This document shows, piece by piece, positions 47,271-58,717 of a stretch of DNA of 64,000 nucleotides. Both the position numbers and the translations under genes were made by a program. The stretch is from Kingdonia uniflora. Lineage: Eukaryota; Streptophyta; Magnoliopsida; Ranunculales; Circaeasteraceae. The stretch spans positions 1,728,487 through 1,792,486 of the forward strand of contig JACGCM010002300.1 of the NCBI GenBank assembly GCA_014058105.1, in the 5' to 3' direction. Every line of letters begins with the position of its first letter. Position 1 is the first letter of the stretch. Below the pieces are notes generated by a model that had not been told where the DNA came from, ran no database searches, and was given only the letters and a program-made list of their open reading frames with translations.

Positions 47271-47576
47271 TTGAGGAATCATTTTCTTAATCTTTTCAAT
47301 GTCTTTTGGGCATTTGACATGCGTTTTATTTCATCTTTAAAAGCATGAAGCATGATGGTGCAAGCCATTTAGAAAAGAAAAAAAGTTTGAAAAAAATCTT
47401 TGGGATCTTACCCCATATGCAATTGAATATGTTGTGGATGGAAAATGAATGATAAACACTTTAATGAGAAAGTTAAGCCGTGGAAGAGATCATCTTTGAT
47501 TTATACGCGACTATCTTGTAGTGGTCTTCATCATCTATAGTTAAGTCATGAAGACGGTCACATTTGGAGATCTTGT

Positions 47577-50446
47577 TGATAACATTAAGAGACTACATTG
47601 TAGAGAAAGAAAGTGAAACATAAGCCTTATTATTTAGGGTTGATTATTCACCTACAATACAATATAGCCTATGACCTATATATAGCCAAACATAAAAGCC
47701 TAATTGGAAACTTATTAAACATGACAAATGGAAACTTATTAAATAAGACATTACTCTAGTAATAAATTAATAATATCTATTACTAATTTTAGCTCTAACA
47801 CCCCCCACCCACCCACCCACCCACCCCCAAATGCTACGCATGTACATCAAGAGTTTGCAAACAATAAAATCGGAACACTACACAACAGCTTTACCCAACC
47901 GCGAGAAATCATATTCAACAAAAATGAACGCCAATTGTTGATGTTATCCAACCATATCAAAGCCCAGACAAAGTGCTATCAATCGCCAGACGTTATCCAA
48001 CCCGATAAAAGCTAACCACCAGATCCTAAACAGATGTGTACTAACCGTTAGATCATCAGATGTTAACCAAATACGAACTAACTGCCATTTGCGAATTAAA
48101 ACCAATAACTTATCCAACCAGATGCAAAACCCTAAGAATGCGAGACAAGCTGAAGTCAAGTCTCTATCAAAAGTAAACCCTACTAAAGGAAAAAAAAATT
48201 AAAATATAATCTACAATTCAAATAACTACTAAACTTAGCACCTCATTTTATTTAGAAACCATGAACAAGCTCCGGATTAGATGTGAAGCGAACCAACCTA
48301 AACAGCTTCATCAATCCTGAAATATCCATATCGAAAGTAACCGAAGTCAATTCATGACCTTCGCCAACAGACTCAATTTCATTAACCATTATCAAAACTT
48401 TAAAAACCCAATCTCGTAAGCCAAACATATCTCTTCAGATTTGCTGATTTCAAAGCCCAAAACAAGAATCAAACCTTCAGCAATTTTTGAATTACTACTC
48501 TAGATTGAAAATACCCACAATCGATCAAGGCTCACCATAGACAAACGTGGAGCTTTATAAATCCCAAAATCCAAGTAACAACATCCCAAAGTTTAAAACA
48601 GCAGGCAGCAACACCCCAAATCCAAGCAACAATAACCCAGAATACCACCACAGGAGGAACAAAATGTAACAAAATTTTCCACCTCAAAATCAGTAATATC
48701 ACCGCAGAATCAGTAGCAGCAACCCCCAGATTCAATTTCAGCAACCACCAGATTCAGTTTCAACACCAAGAACTGCACCCGGAAATCAGTTCACAGAACC
48801 AAAAATTGTGACAACAGTCCAAAATTGGTATAAACAGCTCATAATTGGGAACAACACCAAATAAATTGTAAAAGCACTACACAAATTAGTAATTGCAATG
48901 CAGCCCGGAATAGTTACTATACCCACAGAATTAGTAACTACAACCCAGATTTAGTGACAGAATCACCAGATTTAAAACAATAACAAAAAAACAGCCCCAA
49001 GAGAAGCAAACAATCACACCTCCAGAAATCAGCAACTCCACAAATCAGAGATCCAAATTGCTTTTGAAAGCGAAGACCCAAACGAATAAAATCAGATCTT
49101 CAAGTATACTGCAAATCCTAGAAACTAAAATCCGATCTGGGAATTTTGAATTGCATCACCAATAAAAACCCAATCGGATTTCCAAATCAGTAGAACCACA
49201 AAATCAAATACGAAATCATTCAATTCGGAAGTAAAATTTAATACCTAAAAACCCTAAATCGGATTCCAAATTAATTTCTTCTCAACTCCAAATCAGATTG
49301 CACCAAGAGAGAATGAGATTGTAGATGCGAAACAAGATAATCAAACCAGCTTTGATGCCATGATAACATTAAGAGATTATATTATAGAGAAGGAAAGTGA
49401 AACATAAGTCTTATTATTCAGAGTTGATTATTCACCTACAATACAGTCTATAGGCACTAATATGGGAACGGATCCAAAGACACTCAGTCTCCAAACACTC
49501 AATGTAAACCAACAATATTCGAGCTGGCGTGGCATTATGGGAACCTTACCTAACAAAGCACGTGATCACTCTTAAAACTTTGGCAGCTTTAATTTGAAAC
49601 CATCTATTTTTCTCTCCCTCTCTCTACGACTCCATCTCTCTCTAGAAATGACGATGAAGACGGTCTCAGTCCACCACACTGTAAAACCAGTATTGCACAC
49701 CTCTCTCTCCCTAAAACCGTGAAGATTAACCTAATCTCAGTTGTAAGTTATATCCCTAATAAAACCATGAAAATTAGATCCAATCTCAAAATGATTTGCT
49801 CTGTCCCTCTCTCTAAATCCGTGAAGATTCCCCCAATTTCTCTGCTTTAGAGTTGTATAACGGGTGAATTTGAACCAATCTCTAATGGGGAATGTAAATT
49901 TCAATGTGTTCGAAGATAATAAAAAAATCATTGTATGCTTCGATATTCTACGCGATTTCGAGAATTGTTATCACGAAATTGTCGAATACTTACATACTCG
50001 GCAATTCTACACATTTTATTGTCGAAATGCTACATATTCGACAATTTTGAGGATTTCAAAAATCATTGATTACCCATGTTTCGACATATTGTATTTGATA
50101 AATTCAATGATTCACTCTATCTTGTAGTTGTTCCCCAAATCAGCAATACCTCTAATGATGATTACCGTCGTTGAAGAGAGTGAGAGAATACTACGAAATC
50201 ACGTGTTTTCTTTAGGTGCCCAGAGTCCCATTCAGACAACTCACTCTAATCTTAGCCACCCATCCCATAGGAAATGAGTAGTTGAGATTGTATGTTAGGA
50301 CAGGTCTACAGACCGAGTATCTCCGGATTCGTACCCTATTAATATATAGCCAAACATAAAGCCTAATTATTTAAGAACTTACTACACATGACAAATAGAA
50401 ACTTATTAACTAATAATAGTAATTGATAATATTTCTAACTCTAACA
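47577..50446 (-). mobile_element. Element J: non-autonomous LTR element related to I
   Basis: The left LTR, 47577-47800, reads TGTTAGAGC... on the minus strand. The right LTR, 49361-50446, is split by element K (49464-50336). The primer site is degraded GCTTTGATGCCA at 49349-49360, and the purine tract is a C-rich run CCCCCCACCCACCCACCC (plus strand) at 47801-47826. The internal 1.5 kb has no coding motif but shares CTAACCACCAGATCCTAA-type units with element I. No matching 5-bp flanks were found. It lies in the 3' part of the LINE. Confidence 0.8.
49464..50336. mobile_element. Element K: non-autonomous MULE-type element in an LTR of J
   Basis: The ends GGGAACGGATCCAAAGACAC and, reversed, GGGTACGAATCCGGAGATAC match over about 27 bp (21 identities). 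The flanks CACTAATAT (49455-49463) and TATTAATAT (50337-50345) are 9-bp direct repeats with two C/T differences, the length typical of Mutator. Removing it restores the LTR of J. An ORF at 49864-50127 has no recognised motif. Confidence 0.82.
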
Positions 50447-50610
50447 TGATGGAAAGATTTAGTTACCACGAATCGAATGTTAGGTCGAGGTCGAGGTCTT
50501 GGTTCTTTTTCTTTTCCTTTGCCTTCGGGTTATAATCTTTTCCACCTCATAAAGTTTACTTTTCTTGATCAATAAATTGTTTTTACATTCTCATAAAATG
50601 AAAAAATAAA

Positions 50611-51522
50611 AATTCATAGCATCGCCATCTCCCCTATCTTCTGAATTTTACCTCTTATGCCACATCCTAGAAAGAGGTTGATGCAATCTACCATAATATC
50701 CAAAGAAGGGCGCAACACCACCTCCCATTACTGTCATGTCACCCCATCCTCTACGCTGTAAACTTCCGGTCTTTGTTTATCACATCCAAGGCATTTCTCT
50801 GTTCCACAAACAGTAGAGCATCGTCCGTTTCAAAATCCAAATTGTCTGCTTGAATTAATGAAACCGCCTCTTCTCATTATAATACTCTTCGACGCTATAA
50901 AATATATCCAAATAAAAAATATGTATACATCACAATAAAGAATTTCTGGCATTATATCTTCCTTACACGAGTCTCCATACTTCAACAACCTCACACAATC
51001 CTTAGAAATCTTACTAATGAGGTTTCTAGCTGCGTTAATATGACCCAACACAAGCTGGTAATAATCGTTATTATAAAGAACAAGAAAGAGGTCTCCATAA
51101 AAAGGGTGTATGACGCGGAGTCACAAGAACTCATTGGCAATGGTAGAAAGTTTATCCAGAAAGTTCCCTCTGAAAATCTACATTGTAAAGAGGAACTTAA
51201 AAATTAGTATTCATAACAAGGCACCGTCTGGAATAGAAACTTCATTGAGCATTTTCGAAAGATTCTACTCTCAAGTAACTTAACTTGAAATCCCAAGTGT
51301 GATAGCCCTTACGACGCTATCAGGGATGTACTCTTCGAATTTCCATGTTCTACTGATTGTAATGCCATTCTCGATAATAAGGCAGTCGATTATCGTACAA
51401 GAGTTGGGAAAAGGGCAACTATGTAAACTCAAATAATCTACTGATTCACGTAGAAACAAAATACAGCCAACAAATTCAATAAATAACTAAAACTAAAAGA
51501 GAAATCAACAAGATGAGCTTAC
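50611..51522 (-). other. Possible remains of a minus-strand gene body
   Basis: Minus-strand readings give short protein-like stretches (for example SCPFPNSCTIIDCL near 51400, and the ORF 50830-51051) with stops between. The style resembles decayed plant F-box/LRR-type genes, but this is only an impression. Nothing can be assigned. Confidence 0.25.
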
Positions 51523-52472
51523 CTTTTGAGATTTTCGAGTTTTTGCAGATTGGGGATGGAGACCAGAGGCGTCCACATACACCTCAGGGTGGGAGGTTGC
51601 CCACCCTGGATTTCCAAAGTTTTAATTACTACAGGTATGGTTACTAACTTTTCTACAAAATTCCCTAGAAGTTCCAGTTTTGCCCACCCTGACTTTTAGA
51701 ATAACACAAGGTGTCTTCTGTTTTCACCACCCTTTGTTTCATTTATTTTGGGTTTCTTGTAAATAGATACTCAAATATCTTAAATGACTAACAGCCTTAC
51801 TTACAAACTCCCAAAAAACTCTCTCCTCAACGACTCAACCCTGAAACGGTGCGTCTCTTTCTCTCTCGTATTAAATTGGAGCTTACGAGTTAAGTGCATA
51901 TTATTTTGCAGAAAATCAAATCTAAATTATTTAGGTTCAGTTCCTGGCTTGAGTTTCTCATAGAAATATACTGAAGGACCCTTCATACCCCCAAAAAAAT
52001 TGGGGGCTACCGCCTCCAAACCACCGCTTATCCTTCAAGGTTGCCCACCCAGGAATAAATTCCTGGATCCACCCCTTCTGGAGACTATGCACGATAGGGT
52101 TGAAAGTCACAATGAATTCCCTAAAATACCTCAAACGTTTATGCAAATTAGGGCTTAAAATTCCTCAAATCTAACTCTTCAAGGTTTGCATAAAACATGA
52201 TCTTTCATTTTCCAAATAACCATTCTCTCTTTACCGAAAGATGGAGACAGTAATTTGAAAGTCCCCATAGAAACCTTTGATAAAAAGAATGATTGAAAAG
52301 CCCCTATTATTGGGAAACTAAGAGGAGAGCTAGGAAGGTCTTTTTATTCAGACAGAGGCAGACGAAGAGTATTTCTATTGATTTTAGTCGAGCTTTGAGA
52401 GGCATTTATAGAATTTCCAGACGGACAGATAAAGCGTAAACGACTTAACCAGGAAGGGGTGTCCTATTTATA
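51523..52472 (-). pseudogene. Possible 5' exon with TATA box and splice donor, interrupted by hAT element M
   Basis: On the minus strand, CTATAAATAGG (52463-52472) looks like a TATA box. A leader runs from it to AAAAG/GTAAGC, a good splice donor at 51522-51523. Element M (51564-52077) sits inside this leader. No convincing protein is read from the leader. It may be the first exon of a decayed gene continuing to the left. Confidence 0.3.
51564..52077. mobile_element. Element M: non-autonomous hAT element
   Basis: 514 bp. The left end is CAGAGGCGTCCACA and the right end reversed is AAGGGGTGGATCCAGG, both variants of CAGGGGCGGATCC seen at 43599. The flanks ATGGAGAC (51556-51563) and CTGGAGAC (52078-52085) match at 7 of 8 bases. 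GGTTGCCCACCC occurs near both ends. No transposase. Confidence 0.78.
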
Positions 52473-52732
52473 GACTAGTACACATCTACACAGTAGACGA
52501 GTACTGGCAAACATCATAGACCTTTGCTGCAGATAAAAGCTTCAATTCATACTTCTCTATTTGCCTTTACTTTCGGTGAGTTTCAGATTCTCACTCCTAT
52601 CAATTAGGCGTGAGATGCATGTTCAACACCCACTAGTAACTCTTAAAGAGTAAAGGTGACATGCATGTTCAAATAATAATTCTGACGTGTACATTGAATA
52701 AACGATCGAACATGGTGGTCATGGCTTAAAAC

Positions 52733-52921
52733 TATAATGAACACCTTGAAATAATTATAAATCTATTTTACCCTCCTACATTGAGCACCATAAATATCCT
52801 TGATTAAGAAAACCCTCGAAAAAAAATTATTTTTTATAATGAACACCTTGAAATAATTATAAATCTATTTTACCCTCCTACATTGAGCACCATAAATATC
52901 CTTGATTAAGAAAACCCTTGA
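52733..52921. repeat. 102-bp tandem duplication
   Basis: About 87 bp starting TATAATGAACACC at 52733 is repeated at 52835 with one visible change (CCCTCG/CCCTTG). The near identity points to a recent duplication. Confidence 0.92.
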
Positions 52922-53226
52922 ATTTTTTTATTTTTATTTTCTCATCCAAATGCATGTTAAATTACATTCGTGATGCCTATGTTATTCGATGGAAAACTAA
53001 AACCAAATAAAGAAAAACGGATAGAGGGATAAAAAAAAGTAGAACTAGTTTGATAATTCAACCATGAAGCTTTTCTTGTATACGGAAAGTACATCGGTGA
53101 GCAAGAAAGAGTAGGGGAGGGGCGAATAAAGATCATGTCCTTGGAAGTCTATTATAATCATAATCGAATCAGATAGATTATTTGTATGTAGCTAGTATTA
53201 TCAATCTGACCATCAATTTGGAATAC

Positions 53227-53277
53227 ATTTTGGAAAAATGAGTGTCTTGTTCCCCCAACACTCATTTTTTCCAAAAT
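53227..53277. repeat. Hairpin
   Basis: ATTTTGGAAAAATGAGTGT (53227-53245) and ACACTCATTTTTTCCAAAAT (53258-53277) form a stem of about 19 bp with one bulge and a 12-base loop. Confidence 0.8.
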
Positions 53278-53485
53278 CTATATAGTTACATATAATCAAT
53301 TTAGATCCAATTTTCTATTTGGTGGATAGGAAAAAAAATACTTGGCATAAATGTCAACTCTTTGTTTGATTCTGATTACTTTATCCAAGAAGAGAACCAC
53401 TATAAGGACCCCATACACTCGTTCCCACTCATCCACCTATTTTTCGGATACAAGAAAAGTTTCATGTATGAATTATCAAGTTTGA

Positions 53486-54998
53486 TACCACCTGTTTGAG
53501 TTATCTTTACTTTATGTTTTAAGCTTATGCACTATTGGAGAAGGCCATGTTCGCTATTCACTCAAATGGGAGGCGTAAGCCTTCACGGTCACGGCATGTT
53601 CCGTCTTGGGAGAGAGAGGTAATTCAGTGGGCAAGACCGGGGCCGTGGTTCTCACCTCCCGGTTGACACCCCATTGTGCGACTGATATAGACATCGTCCA
53701 CCTGGTTCACCCCCGCGTCCACCAAGGCATCCGTATGCTACAACTTGGCAAGATGATGAGTACAGTTCAGACTTTGAGGAAGAGCAACGACCACAGTCAC
53801 GCCGAAAGGGTAAAGGTACTGACATTGAGGCTTTGGCCAAGGCCATTGCTGAACAGACACGTGATGTTCACCTCAAGGTGCCAGAGTTCGATGGAAAGTC
53901 TGATGTTGACGCTTTTATTGAGTGGCTGGATAAGGTTGAGCAAGTGTTCAACTACAAAAATATGGGGATCCAAAACAGGTTATGATCATTGAGTCCCGAC
54001 TTACTGGTTTTGCCTTCACCTGATGGAACAGTGTTCAAGAGGCAAGGCATACATCAGGTTACCGTCCCATTACGAAGTGGTGGAAAATGCGGAGAGAGTT
54101 GAAAGGTTCATCCCCATGAACTACGGCGAGGTTGTATTCGGGAAAATCCAGTCCCTAAAAATGGGTTTCTCCTCCCGTGATGATTACACAGATCAGTTTT
54201 ATCTCCTTGAGGCACGTGCACGACTCCATGAGACTAAGCAGCAGAGGGTTAATAGGTACAAGAGTGGGCTGACGAAGAAATTACAAGAAGTGACTACACT
54301 TCAGCCTATTTTTTGCCTAGCAGGCGAGCGAGCTACATACTCAGTATCGACCACCGGTACCAACACCTACAACGGCAGCTCCAGCTATTCCAACAGTCAC
54401 TACACCACGTACCTTTGTTTTAGGTAACTGTTATGGATGCGGAAAACCTGGGCACCAAAAATGTGATTGCCCTGCATTTGCTATGCATTTGCTAAGAAGA
54501 TTGGGCTAGTCGTGGATGGTATGCGTGAGAGGGTGACAGCAACTGCTCAGTGAGTTCTACAGGATGAAGAGGAAGAGGAAACTGAGATGCACACCACATT
54601 TTTGCTTGAGTCCTCTAAAGCACCGCCCCCTTGATTTCGTGGACGAAATCATCTCAGACGGAGGGTTTGACGTGGCACGTCCCTAATAGGATCGTTTACC
54701 ACCCGTTTGAGTTGTCTTTACTTTGTGTTTTAAGCTTATGCACTATTGGAGAAGACTATGTTCGTTATTAGCAGTTTTACTTTTCTAGGTTAGTTTCCTA
54801 ATTGGATTGGTTAGGGGAGTTATTGATCCTAGGGAAACCTAGGTTATAAGGGGAGGGTGGTGTAATGTTTGATTAGTAATTTTAGTAGAGTTAATTTCTT
54901 TTGAAAGAGTTGAGTTTCTCTTTTGTTCAAGGTAGTAGAGATCTAAGTTCAAACTATGGTGCAACATATTCGAATCTAGCTTCCGCGTTCGTAGTTCA
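53486..54998 (+). mobile_element. Element H: truncated Ty3/gypsy element with gag only
   Basis: A right LTR (54668-54998, TGACGTGGCACGTCCC to ...GTTCGTAGTTCA) is preceded by a purine-rich tract (CAGACGGAGGG) at 54656-54666. A left LTR fragment (53486-53558) matches the right LTR from TACCACC to TTCGTTATT and then jumps straight into internal sequence, so the rest of the left LTR is deleted. Only gag is present between them; pol is missing. A fragment of the same LTR lies reversed in intron 4 of the QWRF gene. Confidence 0.85.
53800..54500 (+). pseudogene. Element H gag with CCHC knuckle
   Basis: VPEFDGKSDVDAFIEWLDKV near 53880 starts the capsid-type gag domain. It continues, after frameshifts, in MNYGEVVFGKIQSLKMGF and YTDQFYLLEARARLHETK. 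A zinc knuckle CYGCGKPGHQKCDC (C-x2-C-x4-H-x4-C) lies at about 54429-54470. Stops after the gag start and before the knuckle make it a pseudogene. Confidence 0.82.
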
Positions 54999-56050
54999 CA
55001 TCAAAGTTTATTCTATTTTTTGCATTTTTTCTTGTCCCTCCGTCATTTTCTTATATCTAATTATGGTCTTTTTTTCGAAAAGAAACATATACATCATGAA
55101 GGGAAAATTAGAAACTTTTATTGTAGAACAAAAAACAATGATGTGTGGCTCTTCCCAATCAAGTAAGTTTATGATGTTAAATATATCAGGGTAATAAACC
55201 TAACTAATTATTTCAACACGTTCCTTTTAATTATCCAAGCAGTTACGACAACAAAGTTTGATCGTTTAGTTTCAGGTACAAGTAGAACCACGTTTGAACT
55301 TGCATGTGATCTATTTAAATGAATTACTAATGGGTGTTGAGTCAAGTAAAGAAGAAAGTTCGTATATATTTCTCCAGTTAGAAGTAAGATTTTGAAAGAC
55401 AAAGTGCATCATATAATAGACTACGTGTTTGACCACTAAATTGCTTTATCTTATAGACTACATGTTCACTTTAATGAGATATAGACGTGTGAAGTGCCAC
55501 TGTAACCTACAGTTGTCACCACTGATTTCGTACCAGTTCCCTAAAACTCAATTTCCTTGTTAATATTGTTTTTCGTCATTGAAAATATTAGAGTTGCAGA
55601 GAAATGCAAATCAAATTCTCGAAGTAGGAAAATGTAATTCTACTTGCCTTCAAGCTTTCAAAACCAATGCCAAGTACCAGTGCACGGTTTATTTAACTTT
55701 TAATGATCCAAGGAGCTCTTTTGGAACGTACTTCAACACCACTGTTCATCTGCAGGATTATTCTCAATAAGACTTCAAACCAAAATTTAATCAAATAAAA
55801 GTCGTACATTGCTGCCAACCATATAAAAGATATGTTACACAACTTACACTCTTGTCTTGGTCAACTGACTCGGATGTATGCGCAGAGGCTGGGAGATCAG
55901 CCAATTTGAATTGGATCTAGAACCAATTAAATTATATCTGAGTTTAATACTAACCCGGGCTGATAACTTGATCAGATCCTTATAAGATACACAAGACTGA
56001 GTAGGAGCGCCAACCAGATTATTAGATGCTCCTTGAGTAAATAAAACTTG
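54999..56050. other. 3' flank of the nucleotidyltransferase gene, no other gene supported
   Basis: A plus-strand ORF at 55579-55770 (63 codons, Cys-containing) shows no family I can name. The last few hundred bases before 56051 are probably the 3' untranslated region of the minus-strand gene. Confidence 0.45.
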
Positions 56051-58717
56051 CTACAGATAATCAATACTCGTGATAAGTTTTGGTAATAATCTACATGCAG
56101 GCTTTTTTGTACTTTGATCGGCAGCATTACTTTGAAGGCATCCAAGTTCACTCTCCAGATTTGAGTAAGCATCTGCAAAAGCCTGTATGGAACATTTCTT
56201 TTAGATGAGGAATACAAGGTAATAAACCTTAATACTAATAGAAAGCTAATAATCTTTTATTCCATTTAACGGGTTTGTTTAGATAGTAGCATGGGGTTTT
56301 TTTTTTTTCTATCTCAACTTAACGACCATATTCTGCAATTATTAAATGCAAGTTATGCAACAACAGGGATTAAAAGTTGACCTTGATACATTGATGGATG
56401 CGAAAGCAATTCCTCCCAATGTTGTTAGTTGGGAAAAGAGGGTCATCAATATGAATTGGATCGATGCTACAAAATCAGTAATAGAACAATCAAGAAATAG
56501 AATTGCAGAAAGATTGAGTCATCAAGAAATAGAAAAACCACAGATTGCATGCTAAAATTACCTGTATCCTCTTTCTCTATTTACGTAAGCTCCACTTCCT
56601 TGGATCGAAATACGCATTTGGCGTGGATCAAAAACATTCCTAAACAAATCAAGCATATGAGTGACTTGGCCGATTTAAATTGGCCAAAGAAACAAAAAAT
56701 GCTAAACTGTCCAACATATAGATAGACTTACCCAAAAAAGTAAAGAAAATCCATCAAAAGGCTCCCAAGGTTCTGCAAGATTTATAACGAAGTTGTTAAT
56801 AGAAACTATGATGTATAATGAAAAGGCAGCATGGAAAAGATAAACTAAATGAAGCAATATAGAACTCCATTATCACTTAAAACATGATGAAAGGCAGGGG
56901 AGGAAGACATCTTACTTCAAACCCTACTTTTGATCAAACTATATCATATGATGATGATGTTAACTGAATCCAAAGTTTGATCTAACTAGACTGTCTAAAT
57001 ATGATACTGAGTGCAAACTGAGGTTTCAAGCATTACTTGATTAATAGCTCGACCAAGATGATGCTCATGCTGAAGAAACCGTGTTATCAACAAAACCTGC
57101 AGAAAAGGAAAGGAGTAGAGTCAATAGGCGTAGTACACAGTCATAGTAATTCCTTTATCACGGCAGAAGAAAAGTGTACACATAACCAAAGACTAAGAGA
57201 GAACAAATTACAGTTTAATACAATGCATCTTATTCTTTTGTAGAGAAATGCAGTGATAATTGCAGTCTGACAAACTTCACAACTAAAAACAAATTCTTCA
57301 TATATTTGCAAGTCTGTAAGACGGGAATTCTCTTTACCGTTTCCTTTTTAATCAATTTCAGATTTTCAGCCAGGATTTCAACATATATATGGAATTTTAT
57401 ATCTCAAATTGCATATATGGATTTATTTATAGAGGAAATTTAAATTAACCCCCCCAAGTTTTGACACCTTTATGACATTGATCCCCATATTCACGTAAAT
57501 TAGCCCTAGCCCCCAATTTGGCCTAAAAAGTCAATCAATCGTAGTTGACCGCATTGACTCAGTTTGACCAATTTGGATCATTTTTAAACCCAACGTTACC
57601 CTTTTCACCAAGACACATAATATGAAAAATATTAAGAAAGAAGTTTTAATAGTTCCTCGAGATACTTAATTCGAAATTCAATGGTCAAGGTAGAGCACCT
57701 TAATGTTTCTCATCTCTCTCTAACAAGTCTCATTAGTACTTTCTCTCCCAATTGTGTGATCCACCATTAATGGCAACCACAACTACAATTAGTCCTTCAA
57801 AACCAAAAGGATCAACAACCAGCTACAATTCTCAAGACATAAGAACTCACCAAACTGAATTTACGGTTAGTTTCATCTCAATCTCTTCTCACTCTCACCT
57901 CTTCTTCCTCAAAATTAGGGCTTCTAATTTCATCAGCAATCTACATAAAACTCTTGTTGCAGATTTATTCTGGGTTCCTCTTCCGATTAGAGTAGAGAGA
58001 GAATCTGATTGTAAAACGACTTGTGTCTCTATCCCAAAATTCTCTATTACCCTTTTCAAGGCTGTTTCGGCCATTAGAGAATATGCAGGGATAGAGAGCT
58101 CTAGAGAGAGGGAGAACATAACAAAAAGGATATAGTTGGAAGATGAATTTTTTGCCTCTGGATCATAACTAAGCCCTCTAGATGATGGACACATGTCACA
58201 ATTGGTCCCTCAATTTTGGACAAGTGTTTCAAGTTTCTTGTTTATAAGGGGTAAATGTGTATTTTCATTCATTCAACCGGAGTCAATGCCGGTCAACTAG
58301 GTTTGAAATTTGACTCCGGCCAAATCAGGGGGTAAAGCTAGTTTAGGTGAATATGGGATCAATGTCATAACAGTGTCAGAACTTGGGGGTTAAATCAAAT
58401 TTCCTCTTCTTTATACCACAAGTGGCTAGCCGGAAAAAAACAAAAGTAGTAGAAGAGTCAGATGTGATGGCAGGTTGAGTTTGTGTCTCATAGAGTCATT
58501 GTTTACGGGAGCACCAAATTAAGGTCTAGATCCGCAAATACTTTTATATAACAAAAAAACATGTACGAGGTTATTTCCAAAATGCAGTGTTACTTACCAA
58601 ACAATATGAGCTTAAGCCACCTGAGTAAGAGTGATCCAGGCTGCGATCTGCGAGAAACTGTTTTAGCACCAGAGCGAGAGGTGTAACTGCAGGAAACTGC
58701 TTAGTGAGCTCTCTAAC
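56051..58717 (-). CDS. Non-canonical poly(A) polymerase / nucleotidyltransferase (TRF4/PAPD5-like), 3' six exons
   Basis: Minus-strand exons 58717-58598, 57096-57037, 56772-56732, 56639-56562, 56466-56382 and 56182-56051 join in one frame with GT...AG introns. They give 171 residues ending TAG. The protein reads LALVLKQFLADRSLDHSYSG, then FLQHEHHLGRAINQ, NLGSLLMDFLYFFG, NVFDPRQMRISIQGSG, IHIDDPLFPTNNIGRNCF and AFADAYSNLESELGCL. This is the PAP-associated (substrate-binding) half of TRF4/5-PAPD5-type enzymes, which add short tails to nuclear RNA. The catalytic half (G-S...D-x-D) must be encoded upstream and is not in the window. The donor after 56382 is a weak GTCAAC. The gene may be intact outside the window or cut by element D. 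Confidence 0.85.
57432..58406. mobile_element. Element N: MULE-type element in an intron of the nucleotidyltransferase gene
   Basis: 975 bp with long terminal inverted repeats of about 85-90 bp. The left end is GAGGAAATTTAAATTAACCC and the right end reversed is GAGGAAATTTGATTTAACCC; both continue through TATGACATTGATCCC. The flanks TTATTTATA (57423-57431) and TTCTTTATA (58407-58415) match at 8 of 9 bases, as for Mutator. The interior has a 127-codon plus ORF (57752-58135) and a 99-codon minus ORF with no recognised motif. No transposase. Captured host sequence, as in Pack-MULEs, is possible. Confidence 0.88.

Larger units (their letters stand above)
40900..50610 (+). mobile_element. LINE (non-LTR retrotransposon), split by elements I and J
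   Basis: Three pieces, 40900-43266, 45531-47576 and 50447-50610, read as one plant LINE once I and J are removed. The order is an ORF1-like part, an apurinic-type endonuclease, reverse transcriptase, the zf-RVT domain, then an A-rich tail near 50590-50610 (AAAATGAAAAAATAAAAA). Every coding part has stops or frameshifts. The 5' end is estimated from where LINE-like sequence begins and could be off by 100 bp or so. No target duplication was identified. Confidence 0.85.

Noticed and set aside
47572..50451. 5-bp target duplication of J
   Set aside because: CTTGT and TGATG do not match; boundaries rest on LTR comparison alone.
56346..56555. 69-codon plus ORF (MQVMQQQGLKVDLD)
   Set aside because: It overlaps, on the other strand, an exon of the nucleotidyltransferase gene with good splice sites, phase and family match.
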